From CAVXSP01 sp963724645 (GTDB lineage: Bacteria > Acidobacteriota > Vicinamibacteria > Vicinamibacterales > SCN-69-37): a stretch of DNA of 64,000 bases. This document shows positions 1-7,813 of the stretch, in pieces (within the stretch, counting starts at the first letter, position 1; every line of letters begins with the position of its first letter). A program made the translations under genes and the position numbers. The notes beneath the pieces were generated by a model. That model saw only the letters and a list, made by a program, of their open reading frames with translations. It made no database searches and had not been told where the DNA came from. The DNA lies in contig CAVRVJ010000006.1 of assembly GCA_963724645.1 (NCBI GenBank), positions 124,001 through 188,000 of the forward strand. Reading direction: 5' to 3'.

Positions 1-300
1 GTGCGCCTCCCGCTCAATGGCATCGCCCGGGCAGTGGCAACCGCCACGCGCCGCCTCGCACCAGGCGGCCGCTTCTATGCCACATGGTTCGACGCCCCGA
101 GCCAGTCATTCGAATCCGTTCAGCGACCGACCGGAATCGTCACCCACACGGACGCCGAGCCGTACCAATACTCCTTCGATGTGCTCAACGCCGTGTTCGG
201 TGTGCTGGGCATGGACCTCCATCGCGTGCCCGCCGTCACGCCTCTAGATGGACAATCCGTCCTCGTGACGGTGCGGCGCACAGACGGCGCGGGAACGTGA
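1..300 (+). CDS. C-terminal part of a class I SAM-dependent methyltransferase (partial)
   Basis: The gene enters from outside the window; about 99 residues remain. The segment reads like the end of a Rossmann-fold methyltransferase: an alanine/arginine-rich helix, then LAPGGRFYATWF (residues 19-30), the usual 'leader builds results, GGR/GGxF' strand after the catalytic region, and a C-terminal strand ending VLVTVRR. No cofactor-binding motif is visible because the N-terminal half is missing, so the substrate cannot be named. Its stop overlaps the GTG start of the next glycosyltransferase, which suggests a shared transcript and a role in surface glycan modification (inference). Confidence 0.55.
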   Translation: MRLPLNGIARAVATATRRLAPGGRFYATWFDAPSQSFESVQRPTGIVTHTDAEPYQYSFDVLNAVFGVLGMDLHRVPAVTPLDGQSVLVTVRRTDGAGT

Positions 301-2612
301 CGACCGCCCCACCTGGCGCGGCCCGCTCGTTCGGCGCGCGGTACCGTCGCCTGGCGGCCGATCTCCGTCGCCTGCGCATCCAGACTCGGCTGTTGCGGCC
401 GCGGCCTATGGCCGGGCTTCACACGGACAACCCCAACCCGGCTGATGCGGTTCGCTGGCTGGGTCCGATCGACGTTGCCGGCCAGACGCGTGAGGCACTG
501 TTTTGTCACCCGACCTCGCGCGTCGAGTACAGCGTCGCGGTTCGACCGGGCGATCGCGTTACGGGATTCGTGTCGCTTCTACCGGATGTGTGGCAGAAGA
601 ACGTCGGCGGGGTGGAGTTCTCGACGACCGTCACGACCGTCGATAGCCGGCAGACAGGCCACGCGATTCGGGTCGACCCGGGACGCCGTTCGGCAGATCG
701 GCGATGGCGGCGTTTCGCCTTGCCGGTCAGGGTCGACCGTGAGCAGGAGGTGACGATCACGCTCTCGACCGCCGTCCCGGCCGGCGAACGCCCGGACCAT
801 GCCTGGGCGATCTGGGGCGACCCGGCGATCGAGCATCCCCTCCCGCTCGCGGAAATCCTGCGCACGCTGCGCGCGCGAGTGAGCCGCGCCCGCGGCGCCG
901 GCTTGGGAGCAATTTGGCGCGAGTGGGCATCCGAGTCTCAGACTGATGACGCCGTATCTCGTTATCGCGCATGGTTCGAGCCTCGCATCCTCACGCCGGA
1001 TGCTCTGACGAAGATGCGGGACGATGCCGAGCGCCTGCCGTACCGACCCGTCATCAGTGTCATCACGCCGGTGTACAACACGGATCCTCGCTGGCTCATC
1101 GCGTGCATTGACTCTGTCGGGCGGCAGGCGTATCCCCACTGGCAACTGTGTCTCTGCGACGACGCCTCGACGTCCACGGAAACGCGGGCCGTGCTCGATG
1201 CGCAATCCGACCCGAGGATCCATGTCGTGCGCCTCGACCGCAATTCGCACATTTCCGCCGCATCGAATGGCGCGCTGCGGGCCGCTACCGGCGAGTTCAT
1301 TGCCCTGCTCGATCATGACGACGAACTGACGCCGGACGCCCTGTTTGAGGCGGCCGTGCATCTCAATCGAGCGCCGGACACCGACGTCGTCTACTCCGAC
1401 GAAGACAAGCTCGATCCCGATGGCGGCCATTCGGACCCGTTTTTCAAGCCCGACTGGTCGCCGGAGCACCTGCTGAGCGCGATGTATACGTCGCATTTGA
1501 CCGTCGCACGGCGGACGCTCGTGGACCGGGTCGGCGGCTTTCGAGTGGGATACGAGGGCTCGCAGGATCACGACCTGGCGTTGCGGTTGTCAGATGTCAC
1601 ACGACAGTTCCACCACATTCCGAGAATTCTGTATCACTGGCGGCGCGCGCCAGGATCCACGGCGACGTCTGGCGGAGAAAAACCGTGGGCGCAGGATGCG
1701 GGCGCCCGAGCCCTTCAGGATTGGCTCCGGCGCCGCGGCCTGCAGGGCGCCGTCGAGTCGGGCGGCGTGCCGGGCCTGTACCGCGTCAGGTTTGCGATCT
1801 GCGACGAGCCCCTGGTCTCCGTGATCATCGTCAGCCCCGATCGCAACACTGAGGCGGCGCGAGCCTGCGCCGATCGCGTGCGCGAGCTGACCGGCTACGC
1901 GCAGGTCGAAACCATCGGAGCGGATGAACCCATCGCCTGCACAACTGCCGACGTCAACGCGGCCGTGCGCCGGAGCGCGGGAAGCCATATCGTGTGTGTC
2001 GACGCCCGGCTGGAACCGATCAACGACGAATGGCTGACGGCAATGCTCGAGTACTCGCAGCAGGACGCCATCGGCGCGGTTGGTGCAAAGATCCTGTACG
2101 CAGACGGTCGCCTGCGGCACATCGGCCTGTTGCTCGGAGTCGCGCCCGGAGTCGCGCGCGCAATGCATCGGCATCCCGGATCGAGCTACGGCTACTTCTC
2201 GAGTGCCATCGGCGTGCGCAACTACTCGGCCGTCTCCGGAGAGTGCCTGATGACGCGGCGCGCGCTGTTCGATCAGATCGGCGGTTTTGACGAGCGTCTG
2301 CCGTGGAGCGTCGCGGACGTCGACTATTGTCTCAAGGCAGCGGGCACCGGGCGGCGCAGCGTCTTCACGTCGTATGCCCAGCTTCGCCAGCGGTCGTCAT
2401 CATCGGCCGATGACCCGACACCGGCCACCGATGCGATCGCCATGCTCCGAACCATCTGGCGCGACCGGATCGATCGCGACCCGTACTACAACACCAATCT
2501 GAGCCGCCTCTCGACGGACTACGAACTGATGCCGACACCTGACTCTACCATCCCCGCAGTTCCCGAGCCTGAAGACACGGGGCTCCCTCCATTGCGCAAC
2601 GCGTTCAGCTAG
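297..2612 (+). CDS. Large glycosyltransferase with N-terminal beta-sandwich-like domain and tandem GT2 domains
   Basis: 771 residues from the GTG at 297, chosen because it overlaps the upstream stop (GTGA); longer starts would run into the preceding gene. Residues about 60-178 form a non-catalytic domain that ends in a WGDP motif. Residues about 250-450 are a family 2 glycosyltransferase: PVISVITPVYN at 251, DD at 289-290, and a metal-binding DHDD near 339-342, followed by YSDEDK. A second GT2-like domain starts near residue 505 (EPLVSVIIVSP) but lacks an obvious acidic DXD, so it may be inactive. It probably transfers sugars during cell-surface polysaccharide assembly at the cytoplasmic face. 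The acceptor is unknown. Confidence 0.82.
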   Translation: MTTAPPGAARSFGARYRRLAADLRRLRIQTRLLRPRPMAGLHTDNPNPADAVRWLGPIDVAGQTREALFCHPTSRVEYSVAVRPGDRVTGFVSLLPDVWQKNVGGVEFSTTVTTVDSRQTGHAIRVDPGRRSADRRWRRFALPVRVDREQEVTITLSTAVPAGERPDHAWAIWGDPAIEHPLPLAEILRTLRARVSRARGAGLGAIWREWASESQTDDAVSRYRAWFEPRILTPDALTKMRDDAERLPYRPVISVITPVYNTDPRWLIACIDSVGRQAYPHWQLCLCDDASTSTETRAVLDAQSDPRIHVVRLDRNSHISAASNGALRAATGEFIALLDHDDELTPDALFEAAVHLNRAPDTDVVYSDEDKLDPDGGHSDPFFKPDWSPEHLLSAMYTSHLTVARRTLVDRVGGFRVGYEGSQDHDLALRLSDVTRQFHHIPRILYHWRRAPGSTATSGGEKPWAQDAGARALQDWLRRRGLQGAVESGGVPGLYRVRFAICDEPLVSVIIVSPDRNTEAARACADRVRELTGYAQVETIGADEPIACTTADVNAAVRRSAGSHIVCVDARLEPINDEWLTAMLEYSQQDAIGAVGAKILYADGRLRHIGLLLGVAPGVARAMHRHPGSSYGYFSSAIGVRNYSAVSGECLMTRRALFDQIGGFDERLPWSVADVDYCLKAAGTGRRSVFTSYAQLRQRSSSSADDPTPATDAIAMLRTIWRDRIDRDPYYNTNLSRLSTDYELMPTPDSTIPAVPEPEDTGLPPLRNAFS

Positions 2613-2629
2613 ACTTTGTCGAGCGTTCT

Positions 2630-3442
2630 ATGATCAACCGTCAGCACGTCACGGTGGTCCTGCCCGCGTACAATGCCGCAAAGACCCTCGAGCGCACCCT
2701 CAGTCTCGTGGACCGATCGATTGTTGACGACGTCATTGTGGTGGACGATCGGAGCACGGATCAGACGCGCGAGATCGCGCGCCATCTGGGCGTCCGCTAC
2801 GCGTTTCACCGCGAGAACCTCGGCTACGGCGCCAATCAGAAGACCTGCTACTCGCTGGCGCTCGCGACCGGAGCGGATATCGTCGTCATGCTGCACCCCG
2901 ACTACCAGTACGAGCCGCGGCTGTTGCCCTCGCTCGCGCACATGATCGCCTCCGGCGTCTACGACGTCGCGATTGCATCGCGCATCCTCGGCCACGGAGC
3001 CCTTCAGGGCGGGATGCCGAAGTGGAAGTACGTCTCGAATCGCGTGCTCACCCTTGTCGAAAACATCCTGACCGGACAGAAACTGTCGGAGTACCATACC
3101 GGCTATCGGGCGTTCTCGCGCCGCGTGCTCGAAGCGCTGCCGCTCTTGGCCAATTCTGACGACTTCGTGTTCGACAACCAGATGATGGTGCAAAGCCACA
3201 CTTGGGGATTTCGCGTTGGCGAGATCTCGTGCCCGACCAAGTATTTTCCTGAGGCCTCCTCGATCAATTTCCGGCGAAGCGTGCGCTACGGCCTCGGGAC
3301 GCTGGGCGTCAGCCTCCGATACCGTCTGTCGCGTTTGGGATTCGCCACACCCACGTACCTGAAGAAAGATACGGCCGAACAGTTCAAACTGTCCCTCGCG
3401 TCGATCCAGACCAGAATTTCCGAGACCAATATCGCCAGATGA
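2630..3442 (+). CDS. GT2 family glycosyltransferase, polyprenyl-phosphate sugar transferase type
   Basis: 270 residues with an N-terminal GT-A fold: VVLPAYNAAKTL (residues 9-20), VVDDRSTDQT (about 40-49), ENLGYGANQ (about 61-69) and the metal-binding HPDYQYEP motif near residue 88. The motif set and length match dolichyl/undecaprenyl-phosphate mannose- or glucose-type transferases, which load a sugar onto a lipid carrier. No C-terminal membrane segments are visible, so it is the soluble form. It lies 17 bases behind the preceding glycosyltransferase in the same direction, so the two are probably cotranscribed in a polysaccharide operon. Confidence 0.85.
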   Translation: MINRQHVTVVLPAYNAAKTLERTLSLVDRSIVDDVIVVDDRSTDQTREIARHLGVRYAFHRENLGYGANQKTCYSLALATGADIVVMLHPDYQYEPRLLPSLAHMIASGVYDVAIASRILGHGALQGGMPKWKYVSNRVLTLVENILTGQKLSEYHTGYRAFSRRVLEALPLLANSDDFVFDNQMMVQSHTWGFRVGEISCPTKYFPEASSINFRRSVRYGLGTLGVSLRYRLSRLGFATPTYLKKDTAEQFKLSLASIQTRISETNIAR

Positions 3443-3457
3443 CTTCGCGGTGTGTCT

Positions 3458-4045
3458 CTACAGCCTTGCCGCGGGCTTGATGTCGCCGTACCTGAACGCC
3501 GGCGCCCTCGCAAAGTCCTTCAGGCTCTTCCCCAGTCGATCCTTCGGCGAGAGGATCGGATCGGGGAGAGGCCACTCGATGCCGATGTCCGGGTCGTTCC
3601 AGGCGACCGTCCCTTCCGCGGACGGATTATAGAAGTTCGTCTGTTTGTATTGAATCTCGGCGACGTCGCTCAACGCCTGAAAGCCATGGCCGAACCCGAC
3701 CGGCACATAGATCTCGCGCTTGTTGTCGGCTGACAGTTCCACCCCCACCCAGCGGCCGAACGTCGGCGAGCCGAACCGGAGATCGACGGCGACATCGAAC
3801 ACTCGTCCCACCGTGCAACGGACGAGCTTCCCTATCGGCGCGGACATGTCCTGGTAGTGAAGGCCGCGGAGTACGCCGCGGCCTGATCGCGAGTGGTTGT
3901 CCTGTACGAACGCCATCGCCAGACCTGCGGCGGCAAAATCGCGCGCGTGCCAGGACTCCATGAAGAAGCCGCGATCGTCCTGCACACACTTCGGGTCGAT
4001 GAGCACGACGCCCTCGAGAGGCGTCTTCGTCACGGCGATGGGCAT
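3458..4045 (-). CDS. rfbC: dTDP-4-dehydrorhamnose 3,5-epimerase
   Basis: 195 residues, the usual length for RmlC. It epimerises C3 and C5 of dTDP-4-keto-6-deoxyglucose, the third step of dTDP-L-rhamnose synthesis. Visible hallmarks are DDRGFFMESW (about 23-32), VQDNHSRS (47-54), the catalytic-histidine segment RGLHYQ (60-65), and the RVFDVAVDLR strand near 81-90. It is transcribed away from the sugar dehydrogenase that starts at 4151 and converges on the GT2 gene ending at 3442. Its partners rfbA and rfbD lie at 10.5 and 13.1 kb on the other strand, so the pathway is scattered here. Confidence 0.95.
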   Translation of the reverse strand: MPIAVTKTPLEGVVLIDPKCVQDDRGFFMESWHARDFAAAGLAMAFVQDNHSRSGRGVLRGLHYQDMSAPIGKLVRCTVGRVFDVAVDLRFGSPTFGRWVGVELSADNKREIYVPVGFGHGFQALSDVAEIQYKQTNFYNPSAEGTVAWNDPDIGIEWPLPDPILSPKDRLGKSLKDFARAPAFRYGDIKPAARL

Positions 4046-4094
4046 CAGAGGGCGGCAGACATTGTACGTCCTGTGCGTAGCAGGGCCGGGCCTC

Positions 4095-4122
4095 TTTTCA
4101 GTCCGTTCTTATCTCGTATACT
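4095..4122 (+). promoter_or_regulatory. Candidate sigma-70 promoter for the secreted sugar dehydrogenase
   Basis: A TTTTCA hexamer at 4095-4100 is followed after 16 bases by TATACT at 4117-4122. This puts a start of transcription near 4129, about 22 bases before the ATG at 4151. The -10 box is good and the -35 box is partial. The 105-base gap between the divergent genes must also hold the rfbC promoter, which I could not identify. Confidence 0.4.
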
Positions 4123-4150
4123 GCGAGAATCCCCGGCAGACAGGTCGAGC

Positions 4151-6433
4151 ATGCGCAGGATCGGTGCCGTCATTGGCCTCCTCTTCATCTGCGCGATGCC
4201 GGCCGCGGCCCAGCTTCTGTCCCAAGTCGTCGTCAGCGGCCTCGCGCTGCCAGTGGCGTTCGTTCAGGATCCCGCGTTACCGGACACGCAATATGTCGTC
4301 GAGCAGGGCGGACGCATTCGCGTGGTGCGCAACGGCCAGTTGGTAGCGGCGGACTTTCTCGATCTGCGAGGCGTGATCAGCAGCGGCGGCGAGCGCGGAC
4401 TGCTCGGCCTGGCGTTCGCACCGGACTACACGGCGAGCGGGCGATTCTTTGTCGACTTCACCAATCTCAACGGCGATACCGTTGTCGCCAGATTCCGCCG
4501 CTCCGCGAGCGACCCGCGAAGTGCGGACACCGCGACCCGATTCGACTTCATCTGGCCGGACGGCAGACGCTTCATTACGCAGCCGTACGCCAATCACAAC
4601 GGCGGCAACCTCCAGTTCGGGCCCGACGGCTATCTGTACATCGGCATGGGCGATGGCGGCAGCGGCGACGACCCTGAGAACCGCGCCCAGACTCCGTCGA
4701 CCTTGCTTGGCAAGATGCTGCGCATCGACGTCAACGTCGCGGATAGCGACGTCGAAGGCTATGACGTGCCGGCTAACAATCCCTTCGTCGGACACCCTGG
4801 GTATCTTCCGGAAATCTGGGCATTCGGATTGAGAAATCCCTGGCGTTACAGCTTCGATTCGTTCGGCACGGGCGCGACCGGGGCGCTCCTCATCGGCGAC
4901 GTCGGCCAGAATCGTTTCGAGGAGATCGACTACGAGCCGTCGGGCCGCGGCGGCCTCAACTACGGCTGGCGCGATCGCGAAGGCGCGCACGACAACGTGA
5001 AGTCGCTCCCTCCCGCCTACCTGCCGCTCACCGATCCGATCTACGACTACGACCATTCGGTCGGCCAGACCGTCGTCGGTGGATACGTCTATCGGGGGTC
5101 GGCGCTGCCCGCCAGCTATCGCGGCCGGTATTTTTTCGCCGATTTCGTGGCGGGGCGCGTCTGGTCGATGACGCTGTTCGTCAACGGCAGCGGCGACGCG
5201 ACAGCAGGGACGATCCAGGAACACACGGCCGAGCTGGGCGGAACGACGGTGCTTGGCAACATCAGTTCGTTCGGCATCGACGCCAGCGGCGAGCTGTACC
5301 TCGTGGGCTACAGCACGGGAGAGATCCGGCGAATCACGAGCCCGGCGGGCGCGAGCCTTCCGGCGATGGCGCTCGACGCGCCGTCCACCGACGCGGCCGT
5401 AGGGCTCAGCTTCGCGGTCGGAGGGTGGGCAATCGACCAGGGCGCCGCATCCGGCACCGGTGTGGACGCGGTGCACCTGTGGGCGTACCCGTCGGGGGGC
5501 GCCTCGCCAATCTTCGCCGCGGCGGCCTCGTACGGCTCGATGCGTGCTGACGTCGGATCGATCTACGGGAGCCGATTTGCCTCGAGCGGTTTCAACGCGC
5601 GTGTCACAAACCTCCCGGCGGGCACGTACGACCTGCGTGCATTCGCGCGCAGCACCGTCACCGGAACGTTCAATCAGCAGCGTACGGTGCACATCACCGT
5701 CGCCCCACCACCTTCGGACCCGCACATGGCCATCGATGTGCCGCTGTCCGGAGCGACGTTGAAGCCGTCGTTTGTGGTGGCTGGGTGGGCGTTGGATCGA
5801 TCGGCGCCGGGTGGCACTGGGGTGGATGCCGTGCACGTCTGGGCGTTTCCGTTGCGCGCCGACGGCTCGCTCGGGACGCCGGCGTTCCTCGGTGCGGCGC
5901 CGTACGGCGGCACCCGTCCCGACGTCGGCGCGGCTTTCGGCGCCCAGTTCACCAACTCCGCCTACTGGCTGCAGACTTCTCCGCTTCCCACCGGTACCTA
6001 CCGGCTCGTCGTGTACGCACACAGCACGGTCTCGAACACATTCAACGACGCACAAGCAATTGACCTCACGGTCGCCGGCCCGGCGATGTCAATCGACGGC
6101 CCGCTGAGTGGCACGACGCAATTGCAGCCGTTTCTTGTATCTGGCTGGGCGATCGATCAGGCCGCGGCGTCAGGGTCGGGTGTCGACGCCATCCACATCT
6201 GGGCGTTTCCTGTGGGTTCTTCGTCCGGCGGTCCGACTTTTGCCGGCGTCGGCAGTTACGGCGCCGCGCGAGGCGACGTCGGTGCGGCGTTTGGCAGCCA
6301 GTTCACCAACTCCGGCTACAACACGTACGTCACGGGACTCCCGAGCGGCACGTACGACCTTTTCGTGTTCGCGCACAGCGTGGTGACCGGCACGTTCAAC
6401 CAGGCGAGAGTGGTGCAGGTAACGGTTCGGTGA
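4151..6433 (+). CDS. Secreted PQQ-dependent sugar dehydrogenase-like beta-propeller with three C-terminal repeats
   Basis: 760 residues from the ATG at 4151, chosen because it opens a clear signal peptide (charged MRRIG, hydrophobic core, cleavage after AAAQ near 21); reading frame open further upstream would overlap rfbC. Residues about 25-400 match the glucose/sorbosone dehydrogenase propeller: RGLLGLAFAPDY, NHNGGNLQFGPDGYLYIGMGDGG (within 148-175), GLRNPWR, and GDVGQNRFEEIDY. These oxidise aldose sugars in the periplasm using PQQ. Residues about 406-760 are three tandem copies of a ~115-residue module (each GWAxDxxAxxGTGVDAVHxWA... GTYDLxxFAxSxVTGTFN...), probably for adhesion or sugar binding. 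PQQ use is inferred from family only. Confidence 0.88.
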   Translation: MRRIGAVIGLLFICAMPAAAQLLSQVVVSGLALPVAFVQDPALPDTQYVVEQGGRIRVVRNGQLVAADFLDLRGVISSGGERGLLGLAFAPDYTASGRFFVDFTNLNGDTVVARFRRSASDPRSADTATRFDFIWPDGRRFITQPYANHNGGNLQFGPDGYLYIGMGDGGSGDDPENRAQTPSTLLGKMLRIDVNVADSDVEGYDVPANNPFVGHPGYLPEIWAFGLRNPWRYSFDSFGTGATGALLIGDVGQNRFEEIDYEPSGRGGLNYGWRDREGAHDNVKSLPPAYLPLTDPIYDYDHSVGQTVVGGYVYRGSALPASYRGRYFFADFVAGRVWSMTLFVNGSGDATAGTIQEHTAELGGTTVLGNISSFGIDASGELYLVGYSTGEIRRITSPAGASLPAMALDAPSTDAAVGLSFAVGGWAIDQGAASGTGVDAVHLWAYPSGGASPIFAAAASYGSMRADVGSIYGSRFASSGFNARVTNLPAGTYDLRAFARSTVTGTFNQQRTVHITVAPPPSDPHMAIDVPLSGATLKPSFVVAGWALDRSAPGGTGVDAVHVWAFPLRADGSLGTPAFLGAAPYGGTRPDVGAAFGAQFTNSAYWLQTSPLPTGTYRLVVYAHSTVSNTFNDAQAIDLTVAGPAMSIDGPLSGTTQLQPFLVSGWAIDQAAASGSGVDAIHIWAFPVGSSSGGPTFAGVGSYGAARGDVGAAFGSQFTNSGYNTYVTGLPSGTYDLFVFAHSVVTGTFNQARVVQVTVR

Positions 6434-6489
6434 CGCCCCGATTGAAACGGCCGGAGAATCTTGACCGGTTTGCGCGTGATGGGCTCAGA

Positions 6490-7240
6490 CTAGAGGGAGA
6501 ATCCGGCGGTCCGGGCGTCATTGTAGAACATCCGGACAGTCTCCAAAGAGAACTCGTGCAGATCCTTGCCTACCGTATCCAGCTTCTTCAGGATGTCGTG
6601 AGTGACCGTGATGATGTGGCAACCGATCGCATCGGCCTGAAACACATTGAGCAGCTCGCGCGGGCTGGCCCAAATCAGCTCGGCGTTCGGATCGAGCGAG
6701 ACCATCTCGACCGCCGCCTCCATCAGGGGCAGCGGATCGCGCCCTGTGTCCGCGATGCGGCCGGCGAACACGGACACGCACGACGGCGCGCCGCCTTGCA
6801 GGGCTGCCATCACGTCGCGCACCTGCGCCAGGGTGAGCACGGCGGTGACGTTCAGCTTGACACCGGCGTGCGCGAGGCGGTGGATGAGACCGCAGGCCGA
6901 CGCGCGCTGGGTGTTGGTAATCGGTATCTTGACGTAGACGTTCGCGCCCCACGCTGCAATTTCACGCGCCTGCCGCTCCATCTCTTCGAAGTCGTCCGAG
7001 AACACCTCGAATGAGATGGGCCGATCGGGAATCGCTTTCAGCACCTCAAGTGCAAACGCGCGGTAGTCACGGATCCCGGCCTTGTGCTCATGCCGCACGA
7101 ACGCCGTTTCTTGTGCTCCCAGTGCTCGTGCAGAAGGGCGCCAAACTCGGCAAGGTCCCCCCCTTCGAGCGTCTGCCGACTCCTCAGGCCAAGCTCCTTG
7201 ACGTAGTGAAGATTCGCCAGCATCTCGGCGTCCGCGTCTG
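6490..7240 (-). pseudogene. Chimeric remnant: GHMP-kinase fragment joined out of frame to N-terminally truncated transaldolase
   Basis: The 3' part (6490 to about 7085) encodes roughly 198 residues of a transaldolase/fructose-6-phosphate aldolase-type enzyme: RPISFEVF, ANVYVKIPITNT with the Schiff-base lysine, and the SVFAGRIADTG segment. Its normal N-terminus is missing. Upstream, in a different frame (about 7092-7240), is an internal piece of a GHMP sugar kinase: EMLANLHYVKELGLRSR then HEHWEHKKRRSCGMS, the conserved helix just before the glycine-rich C-terminal motif. A TGA interrupts this frame before the fragment. The two pieces meet where KAGIRDY of transaldolase should follow its lost N-terminus. 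I infer a deletion, or an assembly join, that fused two neighbouring genes. Confidence 0.7.
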
Positions 7241-7269
7241 CCGTCTTCGATCATTGGATGAACGGCATC

Positions 7270-7298
7270 TTGTGAGCTGACGGACCGCTGGGTACAAT
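7270..7298 (+). promoter_or_regulatory. Candidate promoter of the hcp-like gene
   Basis: TTGTGA at 7270-7275 and TACAAT at 7293-7298 are separated by the ideal 17 bases, 26 bases upstream of the ATG at 7325. A Shine-Dalgarno GAGG at 7315-7318 follows. Confidence 0.5.
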
Positions 7299-7324
7299 GT
7301 AGCCGCTCCCGGTTGAGGTGTCAG

Positions 7325-7795
7325 ATGGCGGCAGACATCTTTGCGAAGATCGGAGATATCAAGGGGGAGTCGATCGACGACAAGCACAAGGGCGAGATCG
7401 AGGTCCTGTCGTTCTCGTGGGGTGTAGCCAACACCGTGAACATCGCTTCCGGCCGGGGCGCAGCCGTGAAGACGACCTTCCACGACCTCTCGTTTGTCCA
7501 CAACGTCGACAAAGCGTCGCCGTCGCTGATGCAGGCATGCGCGACCGGAACGCATTTCAAGGACGCGACCATCACTCAGCGCAAGGCCGGGAAAGACCAG
7601 CAGGAATTTCTCATCGTCAAGATGAGCGACATCATCATCACCGGCGTGACCAATGGCGGCGGGCAACCGGGGGCAGAGACGGTGAGTGTGGCGTTTGCCA
7701 CCGTCGATCTCGAATACAAGCCGCAGAAGACAGATGGATCGCTCGACGCGGGGATTCATTTCAAGTACGACCTCAAAGCCAACAAGGTGGGTTAG
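7325..7795 (+). CDS. hcp: Hcp-family protein (type VI secretion tube/effector type)
   Basis: 156 residues starting at the ATG at 7325; GAGG lies six bases upstream, which favours it over the TTG at 7313. The sequence fits the Hcp family: DIFAKIGDIKGES at the N-terminus, EVLSFSWG (about 23-30), the HDLSFVHNVDKASPSL segment, and the C-terminal SVAFATVDLEYKPQ strand. In known systems Hcp hexamers stack into the T6SS inner tube, and some Hcp proteins are effectors. No sheath, baseplate or TssM-type gene lies in the window, so this is an orphan copy with its own promoter. Its start is followed 18 bases after its stop by a TPR-methyltransferase gene. Confidence 0.85.
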   Translation: MAADIFAKIGDIKGESIDDKHKGEIEVLSFSWGVANTVNIASGRGAAVKTTFHDLSFVHNVDKASPSLMQACATGTHFKDATITQRKAGKDQQEFLIVKMSDIIITGVTNGGGQPGAETVSVAFATVDLEYKPQKTDGSLDAGIHFKYDLKANKVG

Positions 7796-7813
7796 GACCG
7801 TCCGGTTGGAATC

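Noticed and set aside
579..1571. 330-codon open frame on the minus strand inside the glycosyltransferase gene
   Set aside because: Composition is Arg/His-rich with no family motif, and the plus strand encodes an intact GT2 enzyme. It is a shadow of high GC content.
4277..6055. 592-codon minus-strand frame opposite the sugar dehydrogenase
   Set aside because: No domain pattern and strong Arg/Val/Ala bias; the plus-strand propeller and repeats are conserved protein.
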